Source: an uncultured Erysipelotrichaceae bacterium
GTDB taxonomy: Bacteria > Bacillota_I > Bacilli_A > Erysipelotrichales > Erysipelotrichaceae
Assembly: GCA_902803275.1 (NCBI GenBank)
Contig: CADCPE010000248.1
Coordinates: forward strand, 1-7,756
Length of the DNA: 7,756 nucleotides
Direction: 5' to 3'
Shown in pieces: positions 1 to 6,525 of the stretch. The position numbers and the translations under genes were made by a program. The notes beneath the pieces were generated by a model. The model was not told the DNA's origin and did not search any database. It saw only the letters and a list, made by a program, of their open reading frames with translations. Every line of letters starts with the position of its first letter. Positions within the stretch are counted from its first letter, which is position 1.

Positions 1-2114
1 AAGAGAATATCTTCGCTTCCCGAAATGTTGTTCTTGACGTTGATGGTCGTCACAATCGAGCTTTGTAAAGCCGTTTTTAATGTTTCATAATCAGTAACAT
101 CTTCAACAGGATCAGGAATGACGACTGTATAGAATCCCTGATATTTTCCTGATTGAACAACAGACAAAGCCGGATCGGCAAGATAGTTTACAATATCGTT
201 CTTCGAGTAGCATCCGCCTCTGACTTTTGCTTTGGCGGCAATAACGTCATTTACAAGACCTGTTCCGTACTGTATAAAACCGTTTTCAACTTCTGAATCC
301 TCAGCATAGAAGCTGATATCTTTGATCTTATCGTTGTTGGCATTAGCTGAAACGATATAGTCGGTTGCGATCAGTTCGACACCGGAATCAGCTTTTATCG
401 AAATGCTGGTATCTCTTGAATCACCGCTATCATTTTTAACAGTAAACAAAGGGCCATTTGAGGACTTAATCTTTGAACATGCTACAGTATATGTACCACC
501 GCCGATTTCCAATGCTTTTGCGGCATTTATATCACAGTACATTATGTCAACTTCCGGATTTCCATTCACATAAATACCCGTTCCAGTTGAGCAGCTGATT
601 TTTGAATGCGAATTCTCTTCGCCATCCAGGTTGATAATAAAGCGGTGTTTTGGGTTATCGTCGATCACATTGAAAGATATGCCGAATGAAGATGCGTTGA
701 TCGTTCCCAAAAGCGTCATGGTACAGGCAAGATCATCAGTACTCACATTTCCACCATTTGTAAAACTGACGCCGGTTTTCGCATCAATGACCGCATCTTT
801 ACCGATGTAAGTCTTTTCTGCAACACTATTCACAACAATACCACAGCCCTCAGTATTATTTACTTTAACTTTGTCAAGCAAAAATACATTGCCGTTATTT
901 ATTATGGCAGGATCGCCACTGTTAAAGATGATATTTGAGACCGTGCTTTGACTGTTGCTTAGATAGATATAAGCCCATGAGCCAGACACAAACAATCTGA
1001 AACCTCTGATATCATGACCGTTTAAGTCGATATTCAAACCATTATCAGGTTTTTCCGGATGATCATAATCAATCTGCCATCCTTCTATATACTGATGATC
1101 AATTTCAACATCATTATCGCCATCTATGCTAGAATCCCATATAAGATCGGTATTCAGTACAATTCTGGATTTGGCATATCCCTGAAGGTATTGCACTGCA
1201 CCGATCAAAGCATTTCTTGCTGAAGTAGTATCGCCATAGATGGTATCGAAATGTTTTCCTGCCTTAAAGGCATTGACTGTATATCTTCCCTGATCATCTT
1301 TATCAATGACTACTGTAACGTCGGACTTGCTGCTGTCATATTCATAGCCGCTTCCACCTCCGCCCCCACCATTGCTGTCCAAGATGAAAGTTCCGGATTC
1401 ACCGTCAACTGTATAGTCTAAATACAGCTGTCCATTATCAGATACACTAAAATCTTTTCTTTCGAAAGAGACAGTAGAATCATCGCTTGTTTTCTTATAA
1501 GAAAGCGTAAAGTTATTTTCCGGATCAGTTAGATACTGACTGAACGCATTACGTAAATCTAAGGAATTCTGTCTGTAATTTACGCTCCATATCACTTTTC
1601 CGTTTTCTTCACTGTAGTCGTTAAGCAATAAGGTATTGTTATTGAAACCTATCTGTACATCGTAAATATCTCTATCGATTATGACATAATATAATTCCTT
1701 ATATTCAGCTTTTCCAGGAGAATAGCTCATTATATTTTCTGGGCTTTCTTCTTTCTGATAGGCATTTTTGTATAGCGGTCCGTGGTCAACTGTCACATCA
1801 TCGTTGTAAGTTACATGCAATCTGTATTTTTCTCTGTCGCTTCGGATTGCTCTGTAGGTAGCGTTTGAAATATGAATGTCAAAACCGTATTCGTTTTCAT
1901 ATTTATAACTGTAGTTAATACTGATTCCACCAAGTTTATTATCATTATTATCGTAAACCGCAAAACTCTTCGGATATGCTATTCCTCTTATATCATCCAG
2001 ATCCTGTTTGGAATAAGTAATGCTGTCATATGCAACATCCGCATTGATCTTCACAGTAAAGACACAGCACAGCATCATGACGATCGATAATAAAACTAAC
2101 AGTCTATTTCTCAT
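1..2114 (-). CDS. Large secreted protein with beta-helix-like region, C-terminus beyond window
   Basis: The reading frame is open from an ATG at 2114 to the left edge, giving 704 codons and no stop. Residues 1-25 form a signal peptide: MRNR, then a hydrophobic stretch through LLVLLSIVMMLCCVFTV, with likely cleavage after INA. Residues 26-245 are rich in Tyr, Asp, Asn and beta-prone stretches and match no family I recognise. A run of six glycines (about 249-254) forms a linker. Residues about 318-630 show short beta-strand repeats with Asn/Gly turns (for example IDLNGHDIRGF and AIINNGNVFLLDKVKV), typical of right-handed beta-helix (pectin-lyase-like) surface proteins. Residues 633-665 (GGCYSKNDIVNYL...YQGFYTVV) resemble a module found in Gram-positive repeat adhesins. 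A further unit seems to begin near 675 (YETLKTAL). The protein is probably exported and cell-surface exposed, but the anchor (LPXTG or other) would lie outside the window. The start is supported by a GGAGA site 8 nt upstream. Function is unknown; adhesion or glycan binding is inference only. Confidence 0.88.
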   Translation of the reverse strand, partial: MRNRLLVLLSIVMMLCCVFTVKINADVAYDSITYSKQDLDDIRGIAYPKSFAVYDNNDNKLGGISINYSYKYENEYGFDIHISNATYRAIRSDREKYRLHVTYNDDVTVDHGPLYKNAYQKEESPENIMSYSPGKAEYKELYYVIIDRDIYDVQIGFNNNTLLLNDYSEENGKVIWSVNYRQNSLDLRNAFSQYLTDPENNFTLSYKKTSDDSTVSFERKDFSVSDNGQLYLDYTVDGESGTFILDSNGGGGGGSGYEYDSSKSDVTVVIDKDDQGRYTVNAFKAGKHFDTIYGDTTSARNALIGAVQYLQGYAKSRIVLNTDLIWDSSIDGDNDVEIDHQYIEGWQIDYDHPEKPDNGLNIDLNGHDIRGFRLFVSGSWAYIYLSNSQSTVSNIIFNSGDPAIINNGNVFLLDKVKVNNTEGCGIVVNSVAEKTYIGKDAVIDAKTGVSFTNGGNVSTDDLACTMTLLGTINASSFGISFNVIDDNPKHRFIINLDGEENSHSKISCSTGTGIYVNGNPEVDIMYCDINAAKALEIGGGTYTVACSKIKSSNGPLFTVKNDSGDSRDTSISIKADSGVELIATDYIVSANANNDKIKDISFYAEDSEVENGFIQYGTGLVNDVIAAKAKVRGGCYSKNDIVNYLADPALSVVQSGKYQGFYTVVIPDPVEDVTDYETLKTALQSSIVTTINVKNNISGSEDIL

Positions 2115-2121
2115 AACATAA

Positions 2122-2126
2122 TCTCC
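2122..2126 (-). promoter_or_regulatory. Ribosome binding site of the secreted-protein gene
   Basis: GGAGA on the minus strand lies about 8 nt before the ATG at 2114. It fixes the start of this gene, which has no stop codon in the window and is easily missed. Confidence 0.75.
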
Positions 2127-2151
2127 AGAAAAATAAAAAGTACCCATAATT

Positions 2152-2157
2152 ATTATA
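2152..2157 (-). promoter_or_regulatory. Possible -10 element for the secreted-protein gene
   Basis: A perfect TATAAT on the minus strand lies about 38 nt before the start codon, in the 84-nt gap after the DUF218 gene. No good -35 hexamer is seen at 16-18 nt upstream (the position holds GCTAAT). The gap is AT-rich and has no convincing terminator hairpin, so readthrough from the DUF218 gene is also possible. This is a weak call. Confidence 0.3.
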
Positions 2158-2198
2158 AATCTATCTTCAGTTTTATTAGCACATCAGGTCTAAAAATC

Positions 2199-2738
2199 TT
2201 ACCTTTTTATCAGATTCGATATGATGAAATACTCTTCAAGAGGAAGATGGATAAGCTTTTCCTTCAGTGAAGTCCTGCTGCAGATACTGCTGACATTAAG
2301 GCCGTTCTTCAATGCCATCAGTCTGCTTCTTAAAATATGATAATCGCTGCTGCAGAAACAGATTCTTTTATCCTTATCCAGCAGTTTTTTGGCATAGTAG
2401 AAATTCTCATAGGTATCTTTCGCCTCTTGTTCCATTATGATTCTTTCAGTTTCAATTCCTCTATTTACAAGAAGGTCATGCATGATCTGAGCTTCACTGA
2501 CTGTGTTTCCTTGAGTAATTCCTCCGCTTACTATGACTTTGCATCCAGGATTTTTCATTAGATAGCTTACAGATTTGTCGATCCTGTCTATCAGAGCCTG
2601 AACTGGTCTGTCATTATCGAGCTTGCAGCCTAAAACAATCAGATAATCCGCATTTTCAGATTCTGAAAGATAAGCGAAAGCAAGGATGATCAAGGCAAAA
2701 ACAAATATTAAGCCAATCAAAACTTTTATAACCATCAT
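2199..2738 (-). CDS. YdcF/SanA-like DUF218 membrane-anchored protein
   Basis: This 179-residue protein has an N-terminal membrane segment (about residues 4-23) followed by one DUF218 domain on the outer face. Recognisable family signatures are ADYLIVLGCKL (30-40), the glycine loop VSGGI (70-74), SEA (81-83), the acidic E-x-E...T-x-x-N stretch (103-112, equivalent to the family's E..S.nT.EN) and SSDYHILRS (130-138, equivalent to the family's T..yH..Rs). Relatives such as SanA and YdcF are linked to envelope functions, but their reaction is unsettled, so no substrate is proposed. Two adjacent ATGs (2738 and 2735) could both start the protein. No clear Shine-Dalgarno sequence is visible, because the expected place is occupied by a hairpin overlapping the ATPase stop. 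The gene lies 14 nt after the ATPase in the same direction, so it may be expressed by partial readthrough. Family assignment is good; role is unknown. Confidence 0.85.
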   Translation of the reverse strand: MMVIKVLIGLIFVFALIILAFAYLSESENADYLIVLGCKLDNDRPVQALIDRIDKSVSYLMKNPGCKVIVSGGITQGNTVSEAQIMHDLLVNRGIETERIIMEQEAKDTYENFYYAKKLLDKDKRICFCSSDYHILRSRLMALKNGLNVSSICSRTSLKEKLIHLPLEEYFIISNLIKR

Positions 2739-2765
2739 AAATTGAAAAGGCTCTATTGAGCCTTT
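2739..2765 (-). terminator. Hairpin over the ATPase stop codon (weak terminator or attenuator)
   Basis: On the minus strand AAAGGCTC and GAGCCTTT pair perfectly (8 bp, stem 2746-2765) around an AATA loop. The ATPase TAG stop at 2755-2753 lies in the loop and the start of the second arm. The T-run after the stem is short and broken (TTTTC), so termination is likely partial. The next gene begins about 7 nt after the stem, so the hairpin could also limit ribosome access to it. Confidence 0.55.
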
Positions 2766-5470
2766 AACATGTATTTTCTCTTGAGGAACTTTCCTAATTC
2801 GAAAGCCGGGAATGTCGTTAACGCAAGAGCGACACAGATCAGCAGTTCCTTGGTTTCAAATGTTCCAGCTTCAATGCCGAACACATTGCACAGTCCCGGT
2901 ACATAGATTGCAGCCAGGGTGATAATAACAGTTATTACAACAGCGCCGAACAGCCACCAGTTGAAGTGTTCGAACATTTCCTTAGAGAAGATCGACTTGT
3001 TCTGGGAACGCATATTGATAGCGCAGCAGATCTCCGCAAAGTTTACGGTAAGGAATGCCATGGCTATAGCGTTTGCGCAATCAGGGATTCCGAAGAAAGA
3101 AAGCTTGCCGGTCTCCAGATACAGTCCGATAAAATAGGCAGCCAGTTCAATAACTGAAAGATACAGACCCTGCCATACCATATCAGTGCCAGCACCATTT
3201 GCGAATATTCCGTCTTCAGAACTGCGCGGTTTTCTTCTCATGACATCGCCTTCGGCTTTCTCCATGCCCAGAGCCAGACCCGGCAAAGAGTCTGTGACCA
3301 TGTTTATCCACAGAAGATGAACAGGTCTGAGCAGTGTAAAGTTAAGGATCGATGCGACAAACATGATGATGACTTCACATAGGTTGGTAGAAAGCTGGAA
3401 CTGAATGACTTTGCAGACATTGTCGTAGATCTTACGGCCTTCTTCTACCGCATTGACGATCGTTGCGAAGTTGTCATCAGCCAATACCATATCCGCAACG
3501 GATTTGGTTACATCAGTTCCTGTGATGCCCATACCGATACCGATATCGGCCGCCTTGATCGAAGGAGCATCATTGACTCCATCACCGGTCATGGCTGTAA
3601 CCATGCCTCTGGCCTTCCAGGCATTGACGATCTTGGTCTTGTGTTCAGGCTGAACACGGGCATAGACGGAATATCTGGTTACGACTTCCTTCATCTGCTC
3701 ATCATCGTACTTATCCAGTTCATGGCCTTCAACTGCCTGATCATCACTGGAAATGATACCCAGATCCTTGCCGATAGCAATCGCCGTATCCTTATGGTCG
3801 CCGGTGATCATGATCGGAGTAATACCGGCACTGCGGCATTCCTTGATCGCATCATAGACTTCCGGACGGCATGGGTCGATCATACCGACGATGCCGATGA
3901 AGGTCATCCCTAATTCAAGATTTTCAGGTTCCAGAGAACCAGGGAATCTGTCATATTTCCTATATGCAGCACACAGCACTCTGAGAGCTTCAGATGCATA
4001 CTGCTTGTTTACTGCAAGGATCTGTTTCTTGAGATCCTCAGTCATTTCTATTTCGCCGTTTTCGCTCAGATAATAGTCACAGCGGTCCAGCATCACATCC
4101 AGAGCACCTTTGGTGTATTGGATATATCCGTCTTTTGCCGGATGGATCGTAGACATCATCTTACGGTTTGAATCGAATGGTGCCTCACCTTTTCTCGGCT
4201 CCGCTTTTTCCAGTTCGTATTTAGGAAGGCCCAGAGAATAAGCATAGTTTACCAGTGCAGCTTCAGTCGGCTCACCTGTAGAACTGTCGGCTCCCGGTTT
4301 GATCACCGCATCCGAACACAGAGCCATGGCTTTGGCCAGAAGATTCTTGTCGACAGTATATTCCTTGACGACCGTCATCTTGTTCTGGGTAAGTGTTCCG
4401 GTCTTATCGGTACAGATGATATTCGTACAGCCTAATGTTTCTACGGCTGTAAGTTTTCTGATCAGCGCCTGACGTTTAGCCATGGCCGATACACCGATCG
4501 AAAGGATGATCGTGACGACTGCAGGCAGACCTTCAGGAATTGCAGCGACCGCCAATGCGATTGCAGCAATGAAAGTATCCAAGGCGATATTTCCTAATTT
4601 GATGCCTTTGAATGACATGCCATTGGCGATGAATGGACCAATGATGCCGGAAATAAAGACGATTACACAGATGATGATTACCAGTTTGGTAAGGAAAACC
4701 GAAAGCTCAGCCATCTTCTTCTGAAGCGGAGTAAGCTCCTTTTCAGCCTGATTTAACGCATCGGCGATCTTGCCCATTTCACTGTCCATACCGCAGGCTA
4801 CAGCAACAGCCTTGCCTCGACCGTAGACAACAGTCGAACCGTTGAACAGCATGTTTTTCCTGTCACCCAGGCCGACATCGGATTTTCCTTCTTCAAGATT
4901 CAGGATATCAATGATCTTGTTTACCGGAACAGATTCACCGGTCAAAGCTGCTTCTTCAGCCTTTAAAGAGTGTGCTTCCAGGATTCTACAGTCCGCACTG
5001 ACCGTATCACCCGCTTCAAACAGGATGACATCACCAGGCACGATATCTTCTGATTTGATGACCTTCACTTCGCCATCCCGCAAAACCTTTGAAGTTGATG
5101 CCGTCATCTGCATCAGGGCTTCCATGGCTCCTTCGGCCTTGGATTCCTGAATAAGAGACATGATCGTATTGATGACAACGACTGCCATGATAACGATGAC
5201 ATCCGCAAATTCCGAAAGCTTGAAGCCGTCAGACATCTGCAGAACATTGACTACAGCCTGTATGGCAGCTGCCACCAGCAGCATGATGATCATCGGATCA
5301 GAGATCGATTCGATGAATCTTTTGATCAATGGCGTTTTTTCAGCTTCTTTAAGCTTGTTTTTTCCGTACTTTTCAAGTCTTTTCGCTGCTTCTTCCTCTG
5401 TTAGACCGTCGATTCTTGAATCGACCTGTTTGAGGACTTCATCAGCGTTTTCTAGATAAAATTTGTTCAT
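2753..5470 (-). CDS. Type IIA (SERCA-like) Ca2+/Mn2+-exporting P-type ATPase
   Basis: This is a complete 905-residue P-type ATPase of the inner membrane that should pump divalent cations out of the cell at the cost of ATP. Counting from M at 5470, the domains are a cation-ATPase N-terminal domain (1-50), actuator motif TGES (177-180), phosphorylated Asp355 in DKTGT, nucleotide-domain KGA (454-456), TGD (556-558) and hinge GDGVND (629-634). The SERCA ion ligands are all present: E313 in the TM4 PEGL motif, N696 and E699 in TM5, N723, T726 and D727 in TM6, and E813 in TM8. Both transport sites therefore look intact. The frame stays open 27 codons further upstream to an ATG at 5551, but that stretch is riboswitch leader. 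The start at 5470 has an AGAGGA site 4 nt upstream and begins with the family's normal N-terminus. Mn2+ as substrate is inferred from the leader RNA; Ca2+ from the ligand set. Bacterial relatives include Lactococcus YoaB and pneumococcal CaxP/MgtA. Confidence 0.95.
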   Translation of the reverse strand: MNKFYLENADEVLKQVDSRIDGLTEEEAAKRLEKYGKNKLKEAEKTPLIKRFIESISDPMIIMLLVAAAIQAVVNVLQMSDGFKLSEFADVIVIMAVVVINTIMSLIQESKAEGAMEALMQMTASTSKVLRDGEVKVIKSEDIVPGDVILFEAGDTVSADCRILEAHSLKAEEAALTGESVPVNKIIDILNLEEGKSDVGLGDRKNMLFNGSTVVYGRGKAVAVACGMDSEMGKIADALNQAEKELTPLQKKMAELSVFLTKLVIIICVIVFISGIIGPFIANGMSFKGIKLGNIALDTFIAAIALAVAAIPEGLPAVVTIILSIGVSAMAKRQALIRKLTAVETLGCTNIICTDKTGTLTQNKMTVVKEYTVDKNLLAKAMALCSDAVIKPGADSSTGEPTEAALVNYAYSLGLPKYELEKAEPRKGEAPFDSNRKMMSTIHPAKDGYIQYTKGALDVMLDRCDYYLSENGEIEMTEDLKKQILAVNKQYASEALRVLCAAYRKYDRFPGSLEPENLELGMTFIGIVGMIDPCRPEVYDAIKECRSAGITPIMITGDHKDTAIAIGKDLGIISSDDQAVEGHELDKYDDEQMKEVVTRYSVYARVQPEHKTKIVNAWKARGMVTAMTGDGVNDAPSIKAADIGIGMGITGTDVTKSVADMVLADDNFATIVNAVEEGRKIYDNVCKVIQFQLSTNLCEVIIMFVASILNFTLLRPVHLLWINMVTDSLPGLALGMEKAEGDVMRRKPRSSEDGIFANGAGTDMVWQGLYLSVIELAAYFIGLYLETGKLSFFGIPDCANAIAMAFLTVNFAEICCAINMRSQNKSIFSKEMFEHFNWWLFGAVVITVIITLAAIYVPGLCNVFGIEAGTFETKELLICVALALTTFPAFELGKFLKRKYMLKAQ

Positions 5471-5474
5471 TCTT

Positions 5475-5480
5475 TCCTCT
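5475..5480 (-). promoter_or_regulatory. Ribosome binding site deciding the ATPase start
   Basis: AGAGGA on the minus strand, 4 nt before the ATG at 5470, in a purine-rich run (GGAAAGAGGAAAGA). The competing upstream ATG at 5551 sits inside the leader's folded half-site 1 and has no such site. This favours a 905-residue over a 932-residue product. Confidence 0.85.
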
Positions 5481-5488
5481 TTCCGCCT

Positions 5489-5516
5489 AAAATAAAACTC
5501 ATGTATATACATGAGC
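5489..5516 (-). terminator. Riboswitch-controlled intrinsic terminator before the ATPase
   Basis: Half-sites 3 and 4 form the perfect 18-nt palindrome CTCATGTATATACATGAG (5498-5515). On the minus strand it folds to a 7-bp stem with a 4-nt loop, plus an outer G-U pair. It is followed directly by TTTTATTTT (5497-5489). The stem is GC-poor for a terminator, which would suit a switch that must be easily displaced. It ends 18 nt before the ATPase start codon. Confidence 0.7.
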
Positions 5517-5555
5517 CATCTAAACAACTCATGTACAACAAAGTCATACATGAGT
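5498..5555 (-). repeat. Four alternating half-sites: riboswitch expression platform
   Basis: On the minus strand the half-site CTCATGTA and its complement TACATGAG alternate four times: 1 at 5554-5547, 2 at 5535-5528, 3 at 5515-5508 and 4 at 5505-5498. Pairing 1:2 (9 bp with the flanking A/T, 11-nt loop) leaves 3:4 free to form the terminator. Pairing 2:3 (8 bp, 12-nt loop) is an antiterminator that destroys 3:4. The CTCAT of half-site 1 is also the 3' strand of aptamer helix P1. A ligand-bound aptamer therefore removes half-site 1 and frees 2 to pair with 3, predicting an ON switch. The complementarity is seen directly; the switching is inferred. Confidence 0.75.
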
Positions 5556-5641
5556 CTCGCATTTTAAGGCAAACCAGGCATTAAAGCCGAGATTGTTGGC
5601 TTGACACGTATATTCAATACGTTAGCTACTCCCTCATTTTT
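5550..5641 (-). promoter_or_regulatory. yybP-ykoY manganese riboswitch aptamer
   Basis: Read on the minus strand, the leader begins ATGAG (5637-5633) followed by GGAGTAGC (5632-5625), matching the conserved L1 element of the family. It ends with GCGAGA (5560-5555), matching the conserved L3 side, followed by CTCAT (5554-5550). ATGAG and CTCAT pair as P1 and bring the two conserved loops together. Between them are a clear hairpin (ACGTAT, TGAAT loop, ATACGT; 5622-5606) and a second stem AAGCC/GGCTT (5602-5598 with 5588-5584). This family senses Mn2+ and often precedes P-type ATPases and other Mn2+ exporters, which matches the gene downstream. The aptamer has not been scored with a covariance model; the call rests on the motifs, P1 and context. 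Confidence 0.85.
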
Positions 5642-5649
5642 ACAAAACA

Positions 5650-5678
5650 ATCTTACGATATTTTCCCTTTTAATTCAA
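5650..5678 (-). promoter_or_regulatory. Promoter of the riboswitch and ATPase transcript
   Basis: On the minus strand, -35 TTGAAT (5678-5673) and -10 TAAGAT (5655-5650) are separated by exactly 17 nt, each matching 4 of 6 consensus bases. The predicted start near 5643 lies a few bases before aptamer helix P1. The leader would be about 170 nt, as expected for a riboswitch transcript. Confidence 0.6.
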
Positions 5679-5686
5679 TCGGCTTT

Positions 5687-5717
5687 TATAATAAATTCCT
5701 TTTTATTATCATTAGGA
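5687..5717 (+). promoter_or_regulatory. Possible -10 and ribosome site of the radical SAM gene
   Basis: A perfect TATAAT lies at 5687-5692 on the plus strand, with no recognisable -35 at the right distance. AGGA (5714-5717) is only 1 nt from the ATG at 5719, unusually close. If the -10 is real the leader is only about 20 nt. This element sits back to back with the ATPase promoter: the -10 here begins 9 bp from that -35. Confidence 0.4.
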
Positions 5718-5718
5718 T

Positions 5719-6525
5719 ATGAAACGCGTCTATCTCGAGATAACGAACGCCTGCAATCTCAGCTGTCCTTTCTGTACCTACAAAAAAGGAAACAGTTTCC
5801 TCACGCTTGAAGAGATAGAGGACTGTCTAATACAGATCAGGCCTTTCTGCGACTATATCTATCTGCATATCCTGGGTGAACCATTGCTGCATCCGGATTT
5901 TGAAAAGACCCTGGATCTGCTTGATTCATACGGATTTAAACTGCAGCTTGTAAGCAACGGCACCCTTTTATATAAATATCCGGATATCCTGAAACACAGC
6001 TGCCTCAGAAAGCTATCGATCTCCCTTCACAGTATCAGCAATGTCGATATCGATAATAAATATTTCAAAACGATCGATAGGCTTATAGAAAATAACGACA
6101 AGGTCATTGAACTGCGCTTCTATGACAGGGACAATCTTGATGACAGGCTTAAAAACTATCTGCTTGAACTGGAAGAAAGATACGGATGCAGCGATACCAA
6201 GAGGATCAATTCATATAAGCTTAAGGACAATCTCTACATCTATTTTGAAAAGATGTTCAGATGGCCTTATATCAATGATCCGATCATCTCCAAAAACGGC
6301 ACCTGTCATGGGGCGATAGACATGATCGCGATCACTTCAAAGCTGGACGTCACAATTTGCTGCCTTGATCCTGAAGCTCATAACCGGATAGGAAATCTTA
6401 AGAAGGACAAATTAAAAGATATTCTTGAATCAAAAGAATATCTTGACTATGTAGAATCATTCAGAAATCATAAGCTTATATCGAAGCTGTGTGAAAGATG
6501 CGGCTACAGGCTCCGTTTCAGATGA
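5719..6525 (+). CDS. Radical SAM protein with SPASM-like C-terminus
   Basis: This 268-residue protein has the radical SAM cluster motif CxxxCxxC at C12, C16 and C19, right after the start (ITNACNLSCPFC), followed by the AdoMet-contact motif GEP (53-55, LGEPLLHPD). The C-terminal third carries a SPASM/twitch-like set of cysteines for extra iron-sulfur binding: C196, C214-C215, and C258 and C261 in CERC, with IGNLKKDKLKDIL between them as in many SPASM proteins. It should be a cytosolic iron-sulfur enzyme, often a peptide or protein modifier. No precursor peptide is visible nearby, so the substrate is unknown. An in-frame stop 2 codons upstream and the position of C12 make 5719 the only sensible ATG. 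It is transcribed divergently from the riboswitch-ATPase unit and overlaps the convergent TrmH-like gene by 22 bp at its 3' end. Confidence 0.9.
   Translation: MKRVYLEITNACNLSCPFCTYKKGNSFLTLEEIEDCLIQIRPFCDYIYLHILGEPLLHPDFEKTLDLLDSYGFKLQLVSNGTLLYKYPDILKHSCLRKLSISLHSISNVDIDNKYFKTIDRLIENNDKVIELRFYDRDNLDDRLKNYLLELEERYGCSDTKRINSYKLKDNLYIYFEKMFRWPYINDPIISKNGTCHGAIDMIAITSKLDVTICCLDPEAHNRIGNLKKDKLKDILESKEYLDYVESFRNHKLISKLCERCGYRLRFR

Noticed and set aside
1872..2090. A 72-codon plus-strand frame opposite the secreted protein.
   Set aside because: It is the antisense shadow of the signal peptide and N-terminal domain, low in complexity (Ile/Val/Phe runs) and without a ribosome site.
2115..2198. A terminator between the DUF218 gene and the secreted-protein gene.
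   Set aside because: Only a 4-bp AGGT/ACCT pairing and AT-rich palindromes are present; no GC-containing stem is followed by a T-run.
2919..5459. Several plus-strand frames of 60-102 codons opposite the ATPase.
   Set aside because: All are antisense shadows of a well conserved gene, with no ribosome sites or recognisable domains.
5498..5555. The palindromes before the ATPase as operators for a metal-responsive repressor (ArsR- or CopY-type).
   Set aside because: They lie about 90-145 nt downstream of the predicted start of transcription, directly after a riboswitch aptamer, share sequence with helix P1 and end in a T-run. RNA switching explains all of these; a DNA-binding role cannot be excluded but is not needed.
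5601..5629. A perfect TTGACA on the plus strand as the -35 of the radical SAM promoter.
   Set aside because: No acceptable -10 follows at 16-18 nt (the bases are around TAGCTA), and the hexamer lies in the antisense of the aptamer stem region, where it arises by chance.
5601..5810. A 69-codon plus-strand frame starting with TTG, as a leader peptide or radical SAM precursor.
   Set aside because: It has no ribosome site, runs antisense through the aptamer and out of frame into the radical SAM gene, and its residues look like a shadow translation.
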